Below are positions 47,880-59,611 of a stretch of DNA of 64,000 nucleotides, one piece after another. Under the pieces are notes generated by a model, which worked only from the letters and a program-made list of their open reading frames with translations, searched no databases and was not told where the DNA came from. The DNA is from Bimuria novae-zelandiae CBS 107.79 (taxonomy: Eukaryota; Ascomycota; Dothideomycetes; Pleosporales; Didymosphaeriaceae). Position 1 is the stretch's first letter. Each line of letters begins with the position of its first letter. The DNA is taken from positions 1-64,000 of the forward strand of contig ML976699.1 in assembly GCA_010015655.1 (NCBI GenBank), read 5' to 3'. The translations under genes and the position numbers were made by a program.

Positions 47880-49222
47880 ACATTCTGCTACTTAAGCGGT
47901 TTCTCTATTTAGCTTATTATAATTAACTTAGTTACTTATTCCTACTTGCTACCCTACCTATCCCTTACATATTCTTATAGTAGTACAGCCCCCAACGCAT
48001 AGTCTAATGCGTTTGTGTAGATGCGGTGTTATCGCTCTAGGTCGTATATTTATAATAGGGGTGCCGTTAGGAATAGGCGCTTTAGTTATTTAAAAGCTTC
48101 TTTCTCTATTTCCTATAGAGGACGCTATTTCCCTATCTTCGTAAGTTTTATTAGTAGAGCGGTAACCTTTAAGTAGTTCTTAATAAATTTACAATAGAAG
48201 TTAGTAAAGCTTAAAAAGGATTAGATATCCTTTACTAATTCTAGTAGTAACTATTCTACTATTGTCGCGATTTTCTTTAGGTCCATTTTAACACCTTCTT
48301 AGGATATCACAAATCCTAAATATTCCGTCTTAGTAACATGAAACTCGCATTTCTTAGGGTGTAGGAGTAATTAATACTCCTATAACTTTTATAGTACTTT
48401 TCGTACATGCTCCTTGTGTTCTTCCAGGGTCCTATATAAATATATTAGGATGTCGTCGAGGTACGCCATGCAAAATACGTCTAAGTATTTATATAGTACT
48501 TAATTTATTAACTCCTAGAAGGTTACTAGTGCGTTAGTCAACCCTATAGGCATAACTATATACTCGAAAAGGCCGTATCGCGTGCGAAAAGCCGTTTTCC
48601 ACTCGTACCCTTTTATAATTCGAATTCTATAGAATCTATTCTAGATATTAAATTTCGTGAAGTATTTAGCTCCTCGGAGTCTATTTATAAGCTCCGTTAT
48701 TAGTAGTAATAAGTAGCGATTCTTAATCGTCACGGCGTTTAGCTATCTATAATCTACATAAAGTCGTAGCCTACCGTCCTTCTTGCAAATAAAGATTATA
48801 GGGAAGGCCATAAGGCTCTAACTAGGCCGCTATTTTCTAGAGCGTAGGTTTTTCTAGATAAGCTCCTTTAACTCTTTTTCTTATTTATATATAAGGGGCC
48901 TTAGGCGCTCTAGCTATAGCTTAGCTCCTTCTATTAATAGTATCTTATAATCCTATTCCTTATATTTAGGTAGGATAGTCTTATTATATTCCTTAAATAG
49001 GTCTGCGAATTCCTTATATTCTTCTAGTAGACTAGGGTTGTCTGGGACCATCTTAGTCTCCCGGACCTATATATAGTATACCTGTCCTAGGTGTTACTTT
49101 AAGATCCTATCTATCTTGCATACTAATATTTCTTATATCTTAGATAGTCGGCTCTCCTTCCTCGCCTAAGGTTTTCGTGGAGTTTCCCTTCCACTAGGGC
49201 TCTCCTAAGCCATCGCTGGTGG
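47880..49222 (-). pseudogene. Gypsy-2 RT and start of RNase H (fragment)
   Basis: On minus, RT carries [18 protein letters not shown] (about 48470-48415), a preserved gypsy YLDD catalytic box. RNase H begins with AFKQLKRLFLTAPLLQIYD (about 48095-48040) and AVLLQEYVRD-like residues, then stops near 47880. No integrase is present, so the element lost its 3' part before or when Copia-3 came to lie beside it. Its protease and Gag are found beyond the hAT insertion. Confidence 0.82.
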
Positions 49223-49230
49223 CCTTTAAG
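49223..49230. repeat. 8-bp target-site duplication (CCTTTAAG), left copy
   Basis: Repeated at 52390-52397 on the other side of the hAT element. An 8-bp duplication is the rule for the hAT superfamily. Confidence 0.92.
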
Positions 49231-52200
49231 CAGAGTTGCCAACAATCAATTAATTAAAAATCCGGGCTAAGATTGATTTAATTAATCGTCGAGGACCTCG
49301 AGTTACTAATTAATTAATTAATAGTTAATTTTAAGGCTTTTTAATTAATAATTAATTAATTAATTAATCGAAAAATCGCGCTAAGATAAAATGTGTATAG
49401 CATAAGCTAGACAGGGTTATCCTACTGCAATACCTAATAGATATCGTGCATCTCGAGCTCTAAGAGTTCTACTAGGAGCTCACCGTCCGGGGTCTCCTGG
49501 GGTGGAGAGTATTTAGCTCTTAGCCAACTCCGTACGCACGTAATTATGGAGAGCATTTAAGGGCTTATTTTTTAACGTTTTAGCTCTATTATATTGCTAA
49601 CCTTAGAAAACATTCTCTTACAGTAACAAAAGGACGCTAGGATTAAGAGGAGATTAATAGCAAACTAAAAAAGGCAGGGATATTAATCGCGGAGAGATAC
49701 CTAATACCTAATAGGATCTATATAGTATGCGTGATCCTTAGGGATGCTAAGTTCGTTATACTACTAGTAATTAAACTTATTAGTACTATTAATAAGTAGA
49801 GTAGAAGTTTTAGCTCTTAGAGGCTTAATATATAACTTAGCGTAGTTATTAATATTACTAACGCGCTTTACTTATTTGCGCGTAAGAGAGACGATAGGGC
49901 AAGCGTCCTCTAATTTATATATAGCCTAGAGCTCTTAGAATTGCTAATTAGCTTAATTAAGCTAAACTTTATACTCTCTAGTCCATGCGTTAATAAAGTA
50001 GTACTTATAGTAAGAGTAGAGGACTATAGAGGCGTAATAAATAGGCGTCTTTTTAAAGAGCTTGTAATACTTTAAGAGCTTTAAGTAGGCTATAGTTACG
50101 TTAATCTTTAAGTAGTCCTCTAGAGCGTCAGGCTTATTAAAATTAATATCTTAAAAGCTCTCAACAAGCTACTCGAAGTAGGAGAGGAGGTACTTAAAAG
50201 TAGGGTATATCTTATAGATTGCACCAAAACGGCTAGAGTCGCCACGGCCTTTAAGTCTCTTTATAGCCTCCTTTAAGGGCTAGAGGACTTTAATATACTA
50301 ACTAATTATGGCCTAATTAGTAGTAGTAAGGCTTTTTATAGGTACTTTATTAATAAGAGCCCTATTGCGCGCGCGAGCTAAGGACTTATCCTATAGTACC
50401 TTCTCTACCCTATAATTAATAAGAGTATTAATTACGCGGTAGAGGAGGACTACTCTCTCTATAAAGTTAAGATAGCTATTCTAGCGAGTAATAACAGGCT
50501 TAATAGGTTTAAAGAGCTATAAAGGCTCTCCTATCTTGCTTGTTAAACGTTAAAAGTCGTTAAAAAGGTCATGTTGCTAAGGCGTTAATATTAAGTGTAT
50601 AACGTTTATAAGGACTCTAATAGGGCCTTTTTCTCGCTACTTGCGTAGGTATTTCTCCTCGAGTCTAAACTATAAGGTGTTGTTATTAAAGGCGTCTTTA
50701 TTAGTTCCAAATATTACAGTTTGCCCTACTAAGTTAAGCAAGTAAGGTAAGTAGTAGAGGCGTTAGTCCTATAGGGTAAAGCTATAATAGGCGCCCAGCG
50801 CCTCGAGGGCTGTATTATTGTTTGTCGCATTATTAAGTATAAAGTACCTAACTAAGCTACTGTTAATACTAAAGGCCTATAGCGTCTTAATAATAACTAT
50901 AGCAACTTTCTCGCCTGTATGCGCACTACTAAGTTAAGGGAGGGTAAAAGGCAGGTCGTAGAGCTTACTATAACTATTAACGTAGTAATCGATAAGCCTA
51001 TAAAACGCACTCTTACTACCTTTTATAAACTAGCTATTAAAGCTAATATGGATTTTGCTAAGGGCGCGAGCGAGCTTAGTTTATATATAAGGCTATAAAT
51101 TTATATATAACCTTAACAGGAAGGTAGTAATAGTTATATAGCTCTAAAAAGTAGCTAGCTTAGCCTCTAGGTTAGCGGCGCGTAAGAGCTTTTAAAAGAA
51201 TAGCGTCTCTACTTCGCGTAGTAAGTAATTATTCTTAGTAAGCTAGCTAACTAGAGCGAGTTAAAAACGCTATTAATTAAAGTTTCTTAGGGCGTTAGAC
51301 ACCTCCTACGGCACGCTAACGCCGGCGCTTATAAGGCCAGTAAGAGTACGCTACCCTAACTCTAATAGAGTTAATTATTTACCCGGGCGAAAGTGCCTAT
51401 GGCCTGGCCGTCTCTACTCTATATAGTTCTATGCCGACGATGTAGAGCTTATCGTCTCTTTAATAAATTAATTACTAGGTACTTTGTGTATATAGTAATA
51501 GCGATAGACGAAAAATATACGCTGCATATTTGCCCGAAGAGCAACGCGATACCCGTAATTATAGAGTAAGGACTTCTTAAACCTCTGCGTACGTAGAGGC
51601 TTTGTATACTATAATAACTTTACCTAGTTAATGCCGTTAAAGTTATTAGTAAACTAAGCGTTAAATTCGAGCCTAAGGCTATTAGAGCTAGGTAAGAAGG
51701 CAACTAAGGGAGTAGTAGTAGCCCTACTTAATATAGCTTAAGAGGACAGCGTTGGTGTCTCTAGTAGCCTACGAGAGGGCGTTAATACATTTAAGGGCCT
51801 TAAGAGCGTGTTAATTAAGAGTAAAGACTCTGCGTTAAAAGCTATAGCGTTAAGGTCCCGGAGCTTAGTCTCGAAGCTTTAGCTACCCTAAGTTACCGGC
51901 GGGTCCTGTGTACTCTATAAGCCAAGCGCGACGACTGGTAACGCTACTAGCCTTTTTACTATACTTAGAAAGCTTCTTTTACTTTTATTTTGTAAACCTA
52001 AGGCTATTATATACGTGTAAGAGAGAGGGTGCGAGAGAGTGTAGGAGGAGGGTAGGAAAGAGTATTAATAGAGAGGGCAAACGCGCTAAAATTAGGGTGT
52101 TAAGCTAGCTAATTACCTAATTAGGAAATTACTAAAAACACCAAATAACTAACACTAATAATACGTATAATTAACTATACTTATTAATATTACTGCTTTA

Positions 52201-52389
52201 AAAGGCCTTCTCAGCATTAAATACGGCGTAAAAATAGATCAAAAGAATCAATCAATCAATCAAAAAAATAGGAAAAAACTGAACTGATTGATTATAGAGA
52301 GAGAGAGAGAGAGATTGATTTAATTAATAGGATTAATTTAAGCAAAAATACTAATTAATTAATAGATTAATTGATTGTTGGCAACTCTG
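49231..52389 (-). mobile_element. hAT DNA transposon nested in Gypsy-2
   Basis: 3,159 bp bounded by inverted repeats CAGAGTTGCCAACAATCAAT (49231-49250 and, inverted, 52370-52389) and 8-bp target duplications. Inside the left end are TTAATTAA-type palindromic repeats. Inside the right end are (ATCA)n near 52247-52262 and (GA)n near 52296-52313. It carries one transposase pseudogene. It splits Gypsy-2 between protease and RT, so it is younger than Gypsy-2. Confidence 0.93.
49431..51900 (-). pseudogene. hAT transposase, inactivated
   Basis: Minus-strand reading shows the central helical region GRGDSSRFGAIYKIYPTF (about 50257-50205) with LLSYFE and DINFNKPDALEDYL after it. Near the C-terminus the dimerisation (hATC) segment reads RMFSKVSNI...ELKRQKISP, with TAA at Gln (about 49615-49565). 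It is followed by RSWLRAKYSPPQETPDGE (about 49530-49480) and an acidic tail. Many TAA/TAG codons interrupt it. The enzyme would cut and rejoin the terminal inverted repeats by a DDE mechanism; the catalytic residues could not all be placed with confidence. The N-terminal end is approximate. Confidence 0.78.
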
Positions 52390-52397
52390 CCTTTAAG
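52390..52397. repeat. 8-bp target-site duplication (CCTTTAAG), right copy
   Basis: Pairs with 49223-49230. Confidence 0.92.
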
Positions 52398-54800
52398 GAA
52401 GGATCGTTTATTTAATTTAGTTTATCTATAGATTATGTTGCTCTAGCTATTTATATCCTATAATAGCTTTAATGTCTCCCATCTCTACAATAGTGAAAAC
52501 ATGTTGGCTCTCTAGGCCTGCTATATTAACTTATACTAGCGCCGTCTCGAGGCGTAGCTAACCGTTACTATATCTTTGCAATTAGGTCCTGTCCGCGAGT
52601 CCTATTTACAGCGGTATCCTTTTATTATAATATAGTATATCGTATTTCTTAACCACTCGTGGGGCGATTAGACACGCGTTTACTCCTGGGTCGATTAGTG
52701 CTATAACACGATGTCTATATACTATAATATCTTTAATTAAGCGCTTCTTAACTCTGCGAGTGTCTACTTAATAAGCTATAATAATTACACTATCACTAGT
52801 GTGGCTTATTACTTAGTAATAATTTAGTTTTTTAAGTCTTCGGACTTGTTTTAGACCCCCTATAAGGCCTCTGCCTTTTAGATCTAACCTTTAAGTTATG
52901 CTAGCTTTAAGACTTTCTTAATTTAGTACTATTTATATTACTATCGATATAGTGCATAGGTTTCTCTAATCCTATTAGATTTATATACTCCTGGTATCTC
53001 ATGTTACGGGCAGTTTAGAGTAAGGTACTCGTTCTAGGCTAATACGTTATACCCTAGGCAGCTATCTAAAAAAGCTACTTTTTCCTATAGGCTTAGGTGT
53101 GCAAAGCACTATAGGTTACATTACTCTTACCTAATTAATAAGTAGTCCGCGTCTCTTCCTAGCTACGTACTCCCTATTATCGTGCTAGTGTTGCAAGAGT
53201 CTAAGCCCTAAGGGAACTAGCCTATTTTAAACTTTTATTACCTATATATCTTGCAAGTAATATTAAAATATTAATACTAACTATTCTATTTATAGTGCTT
53301 AGCCTAATAGGCTAGAAAGTGCTCGTGGTAATTATTAGGTACGCTACACTAGCTCTGCTTTAGCCTATAGTATTCTAAACCTCCTAGAAAATAGGAGGCC
53401 CTAACTCTAGCCTTAGAGTGTTATCGGCATCCTTTACGCGTGCATTACCACCACTTGGCGTATTTATATCGTTCCTATATCGTAATCTGGCGTAGGTATT
53501 ACTTTAGGTGCCCTTATAGTTTTTCTACTAACTAGTAGGCGTCTTATGCGTATGCCTCTTAGATAATTACTTTTACCTTACACTAAGATAATTAATATAG
53601 CGTACTACTGCACATCTATTAGGTGTTGTTGGCCAGTCTTTAGAAGATTTAGTACTTAGGAAGGGTCTTTCGTTCCTCTTTCTCTTTTATTAGCTTTGGG
53701 ATCTCCTGCGTAAGATTCACTTTATCGGCTTCTGCCAGCGTAAGGGTAATTATGGCCACTTATAGGAGGTTAGTCGTATTAACTTTGGTTTCCTAACCGT
53801 CGCAGTCTTTGGCGAAGTGGCCTTATTTACTATATTAGAGGTAGGCTTTATCTTTAAACCTCTATTCTTATTCTTCCTACAAGATGCCGTTCTTGCCCTA
53901 GTAACTCTTTTTTAGTCTATACGGCTATTTTCCCTTGCCGTTTTTCTTTTTATACTATTAGGCTTTATTAGTTATAATAATATCTCCGTCCTAGTCTCTT
54001 CCTGCAGGCCTGGATCGATTCTCTTTTCTAGTAAGTAGTCTAGTACTATGCTACTTTTCTAGCTTGCGTTTATACAGACAATTGTCTACTTTAATTATAT
54101 TATTAATAAGTTCTTCTAGGTCGTCTGCTTTTCCTTAGTGGACTAATTCGTCTTTAACCAATTCTTTTAGTCTATTATAGTAGGTAATTATAAGTAGGGC
54201 TTCCCCCTATCTATCGAGTTCTGCCACGATCTGTTTAAACTCTAGTGTATAGAGTACGGCCGATTTTTCCTAACGTAGGCGCTGGAGGCGTAGTTTGGCT
54301 TAATATCCTTTATTAATAGTGCTAAATATTCCTTTCACGGCCTTACGAAAGGACTCTTAGTCCTTAAACGCGTCTTTAGTAGCGTCTAAATTACAATCCT
54401 CTACTTTGCTATTCTTAAGGAAGTTATTAATTATTAGTCTAGCCTACGCGGTTGCCTTATCTTATATGTTTATATAGGTAACTAGGATCTTATCTTATTC
54501 TGTGTCAAAATTTCCTGGGTTGTAGCGGATAAATAGTTCTATCTAGGTTAGAAACGTTCCTAGGTAGCCCTTTCTAGAATAGGGTTCGGGCTTTAGGACC
54601 TTTAGTTAATGCTTTGCATTTTCCTATTAGCTTATCTTCTTGCTTATCTAGTTAATAATTTCTTATAGCTAGGCTATTTAAGCCGCTTATTTAATAACTA
54701 TTTCTCCTAGGGTCTTTTCCTTAGGTGCCGGAGCTATAGTGGTCGAACTAGGTCCTACTATTATACCGTAGGATAGTTAAAGTGTTATAAGGCTCTTATA
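52398..54800 (-). pseudogene. Gypsy-2 Gag and protease
   Basis: Read on minus. Gag has PYSRK...LGTFLTQIELFIRYNPGNF (about 54590-54520), QDKATAQARLIINNFLK (about 54460-54410), SAVLYTLEFKQIVAELDRQ and LVKDELVHQGKADDLEELI (about 54165-54110). A zinc-knuckle remnant YLQYSKQGHFAKDC follows (about 53848-53805), where two Cys are now Tyr. The protease region reads ALIDPGVNACLIAPRVVKKY (about 52700-52640), a decayed DSGA active site. It ends at the hAT insertion; RT continues at 49222. No LTR could be paired. Confidence 0.8.
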
Positions 54801-55035
54801 CCTTAGTCTAGTTTAGGTTAGGGCAGTAAAGTATCGTGGTACTTTATAGATTATTTAGTAGTATAAGTTAATGCGACACTTAGCGCGGCTAGATAATCTA
54901 ATCTTATAATAAAGTAAGATAACTATTAGTCTATATAAGAGAACGTACTCGCACAGAAGATATGTAAGTTAACTATAAGGAGAGAAATATTATAGGAGAA
55001 TTGTTATACTATATACTAGTCTATTTCCTCCTTAT

Positions 55036-55103
55036 AGTCCCGCCAAGACTCTGTAGTCCCAGGGACTTTGGTAGTCCCATGGGACTTCCTTTTATGCGGG
55101 ACT
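55036..55103. repeat. Cluster of AGTCCC / GGGACT inverted repeats
   Basis: Three AGTCCC (55036, 55055, 55073) and three GGGACT (55062, 55081, 55098) interleave, forming two tight palindromes AGTCCC-A-GGGACT and AGTCCC-AT-GGGACT. The outer pair is extended as AGTCCCGC and GCGGGACT. It survived RIP because it holds few CA/TG sites. Confidence 0.7.
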
Positions 55104-55591
55104 TTATCACGTAACTACTAACATAAGCTACCCCGCGCCTCTTTATGTTTTGTTATTTTTGCTATCCCGTTAATAATTACTTCCTTGGCGTAATTACCTG
55201 GCTTCCTTCTTTTAGTCCTTATAGTCGTAACATGTAGTTATAGTGCGAGTAGAAAAAGTCTAGCTTAAGTAATGCTAAAAACTCTAATAAAGTAATTCTT
55301 AGTAAAAGGGACGCAACTTTAGCGTTAGTTTATAATATAAAAAAACCTTTAAACTTACAAATAATTACCTTATAAAATAAATCGTCGATATTATAATAAT
55401 AATAATGAGAGTATTAGAGCATCTTATATAGTACGACGCTTCTATAGGGATTATATAGTAAGTATTTAAGTTATAATAAGTAATTAATAAGACATAAGAG
55501 TTCTTACTCCGCGAGCTATGCACTGTTAGTAAGGGGTAAAAAGGTAAAAGAAAGCTATATTATAGTAGTACTATTTACCTATTTTTTCCTT

Positions 55592-55684
55592 TACTAGGTT
55601 TTTAGTATAAATAGTTTAAAAAAAGGGGGTAGCGGCGCTTCTAAGAGGCGTATCCTCTACTAGGTTACTAGTATAAACTATTTA
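55592..55684 (+). repeat. Imperfect 27-bp direct repeat
   Basis: TACTAGGTTTTTAGTATAAA (55592) and TACTAGGTTACTAGTATAAA (55658) begin two 27-bp units 66 bp apart, each ending in an A/T-rich AGTTTA or TATTTA. Confidence 0.55.
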
Positions 55685-56341
55685 ACTAGAAGTTATAGAG
55701 GAAGCTATAGATATAACTTTTCTAAATATTATAAATAAGTAAACTATGGCAGAGGCCGTTCTTTACTTTTAAAAGAACTTATAAATCTATAGATAATAGT
55801 AGATAGATTAGTGTATAATATAGCCAGGATACGTATAATCTTTAAGTAAAAATATAGTATAAGCTAGGCCTAGTTAGGTGATTAAAAGGGGTTAATTCCG
55901 GGCTAAGGCTAAAAATAGAAACGGGAATAGGCCAAATGTAAGGACGAGCGCGGGCTCCTGCATCGAAAGAGTAAATAAGGTAAGTTGGCTCTATTTTAGC
56001 TATACTAAGATAAGGAGACTATAGGTACACAGGGCTCGCGCGCTTTTATGCGCGGCCGTTGGCGCGGAATAACTATCTATCTATAGTAGCTACGCTAGTA
56101 AAGCAAGTAGCTGCACTAGAGTATATAATAGTTACGCCTTATACGCGAGGTTATGTGACCTGCTAGCATGTTAGGCCGTTACACTAAATAGTAGGAAAAT
56201 TATAAATAGGGCCCTATTTATAAGAGTCGCGTAGAGATAGTGTTAATACCCCGCCACGCGTTATTTTAGACCTTAAAAGATTCTAATAATAGTAAAAATA
56301 CCTAGAAACTAGGCTAATAAATAGGTTGGGTTGCAGGGGTT

Positions 56342-57785
56342 ATAGTAGTAGTAGTAGTATTGGTTTTACGTCCTATATAACCTCCCAGGGGATATGTAGA
56401 CGTGCCCTACACTTAGTAAGGGCCACTTATACTAGTGCTACCACTACTATAGGAGCGGCCTCTCTTACTACTATCCCTCTCTAGATAGGGGCAACTCAGC
56501 TATTTAATCTGGCCTTTATATAACAATAGTAGGAAAAGGGGTGGCCTTTTAGCTGCCCCTAATCCTGTACAGAAGCATGCCAAGACTTATTAGAGGTAAG
56601 GAAAGATATATACACGCATATAGGTATATAAAAGAGAGAGCTAAGTCTTATATAGTAAATACCCTAGTAAGTTATAAGCAGGTAGCGTATCTACTTTGCC
56701 TAAAGCAAGGGTTTATATCCGCTTGCCTATAACGTAGTTAGCTAGTTACTTACTAACGTGTGCTATTATTAATACTAAGTGTAAGAAGGGTTGCGTATTC
56801 TCCTAGGCTTAGCGCCCTAAGGTACTGTATTCCTTCTCTAGTGTCTATTAGGGAATGTGTTAGGCGTTGCGGCTAATAGTTAAAGCGTCGCACTATTCGT
56901 GGGCAGTGTATAATATAGTTCGGGGCCAGGTCTACTCTATAGATACACGTAAGGGTCTCCTCATTATGCTTAAACTTCCTATAGTACCAGGCGTAGTTAC
57001 CGTGTCTTATCCTCATAGATAGGAGCTTGGCCAGGGCGGAGCGTGTAAGCTCTAGCTCTAGCGGTTACCTAAAGGGGGTGTATACTAGGCCCCACTAGTT
57101 ATACTATATAGAGAGATTTAGTATACATGTACGCTACCACTTTTATTATATAGCGCGTACGTATGCGCGCGCATTAGATTGTAAACCTAATATTATAGGG
57201 TTAGTTATCTTCCCTATAGGTAGGCGTGGGTCCTTAGCTGCCTTATCTACTAGCTAATTAGCTAGCTTATTACCTTTAATGCCTATATAGCCCGGTAACT
57301 ATTAGATTTAAATATCCTAGGTGTCCATGGCTTCCTAGTAGCGTATAAAGGCCTACTAGGATAACGGCGCGGGGTCTCTCCTAATACCCTAGATAACTAA
57401 TATACTATTTACACACATTTAGATCTGGCTTAGGCGGTGCGCCTAAGTCTATAGCACGTGTTAAAGACCTCTCTAGGCCCCCACTACTTTTGCGTTAAAG
57501 ACGTGGGCTCGCGTGTTAAGGGAGCCTTTACCTATATATAGTAGACTCTGGCCCTAGTACACAGCGTATCTATAGGTTATATGGCGCTTGCCGTTTTCTG
57601 TGCGCTGTTCTAAGCCGTCTAAGAATACTATAATTATCTTAATAGGCAGGTGTCCGATTATATGGCCTCTATTTATTATAGATATAAGGCTAGAGCACTC
57701 TCTCTTTTATACTATTCTAAATAGGGCTAGCGTTATAGTGGCACTTATTTAGAGCCTCGCACACATCTATATTCTAGATATAAAT
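56342..57785 (-). pseudogene. LINE-1: 5'-truncated Tad/I-like LINE, RNase H and 3' end
   Basis: The 3' end lies at 56342 with a (CTA)n-type tail on the minus strand (TAG repeats at 56344-56359). Minus-strand coding shows the RNase H domain, including LDGLEQRTENGK (about 57620-57585), RAHVFNAKVVGAQRGL (about 57505-57460), DTQDI...LPGYIGIKGNKLAN (about 57330-57255) and a C-terminal Cys-His segment ending DLAPNYI...CPRIVRRF (about 56930-56875). The endonuclease and RT domains are absent, as expected for 5' truncation during target-primed reverse transcription. It resembles LINE-2 at 59592-64000 but is not identical. Confidence 0.78.
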
Positions 57786-59591
57786 AGAACACGAACATTA
57801 TTAATAAATTATTATAACTATTAATTCTTATTATTGCATTATCTTAAAGTGACAGAACACTATTAAATCTAATAATTAAGAGTCTTACTACCTTAACTAA
57901 ACCTTAAGAAAGGATAATGTCGCTGTTAACACTCTGCAACTTAACAATTATATTAACTAATTACACTAACTACACACTATAGCTACTATAGCTAAAAGCG
58001 CGATGCAAACTAATAGATATATAGCCTATTATTAACCTAGATAGAGCCAAACTCCCACGTAAAAGGCCGACACCGCCGTCGCCGCCAGAAATAGCAAGTT
58101 ACTAACTAATTATCCGCGTAAACGACGATAATTAACAGAACCCTCTAACACGCCTATTAGAGCTATCAAACTTAGGACTTAAGGCATATAAGGAGGACAT
58201 TAAGTTCTATAAGATATAGCTTAAAGACTACAAGATAAAGGACAAGGAATACCGCGAGGAGAGATTAAGTCTTAAGAAAGTAGTTATTTATATCCAATCT
58301 ACTATGTCGCCACACCTGCAACGCAACTACTGCAAGCCTGGAAAATAAATCTAGTAATAAATTACGTCTCTAACACAGACTATAGGCGTTAATAAAGAAG
58401 ACAAGCGGGATAGAGTAAGAGCACGATACCTACAGGCCCTTAAGCCAATAAGATAACCCTTAAACTAGGATACCTGGCTGACTGAGTATAATTAGGCAGC
58501 TATAGAAGCAGAGACGAATAATGTCGCTAAAGTATAATTAATCTATAATACTATAAAGGACTTCCTAACTACGATTATAAAGGCTACTCCCACTTAGGGT
58601 GTGTCCTTTTAAGAAACTAGACGCCGAGACGCAGATATAACAAGGAAGAAGATAATAAAACGCTTCTAAAAATATATAGTAATACTCTACCTAATTAAGG
58701 GCAAATAGCATAGGGGCGCCTTTACTACTAGTAAGCTATCTCTCGCTGCTAGTAGTGCATCCACCCCAGGCACTAACAGGGACGCCTCTTACGCTACTAA
58801 AGACACGCTATCTTCCATGAATAACTAACGTAAACGGGGGAGACCTCGACAAAAACGATCCTTTAGTTAAAGCACCATATCTAAGCAGTCTTTAATAGAG
58901 GATATAATAGTAGTTAAAGGCAAAAAAAGCCCTACTTATAAATAAAAGCATAGTCTAAAAGACTGCTTCTACGCATATCCAGATTATGCACTAGAGTAGT
59001 TTAGGCCACGACCTGGCTTTATAAATATAGTATAATACAGAATCTAAAATAATTCACATCTACAAGATAAGATAAGGAAGGTGAAAAGACTAAAGTCTTA
59101 AACACCTAGAATTAAATTATTATATACTCCCACTCCAACTCGACTTACTAAGGCTAATAATAAGTAACTAGACGAACGTAAGATTACTAAAATCCTAGCA
59201 AGCTTCTAAGCCGCATCCTTCTATAATAAATTAAACACGTACCCATTACAATGCTTAGCTATACTCGATTTAGGCATAACCTGCTATATCTTTAATAACA
59301 TTAATCGCTTTATCTTATACCGGCCACCGGCGTTAGGAGACTTTATATAGGCAGGGAATACACAAATATAGATCTAAGGATACGGAACCGTCTATCTTAA
59401 CGTATAGAGTGTAAGTAGTAATTAAATAATATAGCTAGATAATATTGCCTATTACCCTAATTTACTTTGCAACCTTGTATCGTTTTAATTACTCTAGAGG
59501 CAAGGCCTTTAGTGGGACACAAGGGCAGACCTAACAACTCTAAAAAGAAGAGATAATACTATGCTAGTAGAACTTTAAGAGTTACATAGAC
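57786..59591 (+). pseudogene. Copia-4: Gag and protease fragment
   Basis: + strand reading gives Gag with KDKEYREERLSLKKVVIYIQ (about 58237-58303), TMSPHLQRNYCKPGK (about 58303-58347), a Gln/Lys-rich middle, RKRGRPRQKR (about 58830-58860) and DCFYAYPDYAL (about 58963-58995). The protease follows: LAILDLGITCYIFNNINRF (about 59255-59312), a mutated DSGATCH active site, and YYPNLLCNLVSF (about 59450-59490). It is cut at about 59591 by LINE-2, so integrase and RT are not visible. The first 280 bases probably hold leader and LTR but cannot be delimited. Whether it belongs to the same family as Copia-3 cannot be judged, as they share no segment. Confidence 0.8.
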
Positions 59592-59611
59592 AGTAGTAGT
59601 AGTAGTAGTAT
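59592..59611. repeat. LINE-2 3' microsatellite tail
   Basis: TAG/GTA repeats on + at the junction with Copia-4. The LINE-1 3' end shows the same type of tail (56344-56359). Tails of this kind are common at the 3' ends of Tad-like elements. Confidence 0.7.

Larger units (their letters stand above)
54801..56341. other. Low-information stretch between Gypsy-2 Gag and LINE-1
   Basis: About 1.5 kb, A+T rich, with no recognisable protein domain on either strand. The left part probably includes the Gypsy-2 leader and 5' LTR, but no partner LTR is present to define it. Two local structures are listed separately (55036-55103 and 55592-55684). The rest (about 55700-56340) holds nothing I can identify. 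Confidence 0.5.

Noticed and set aside
51908..52108. 66-codon + frame near the hAT right end
   Set aside because: Lies antisense to the transposase N-terminal region or its leader; no family recognised and composition is low complexity.
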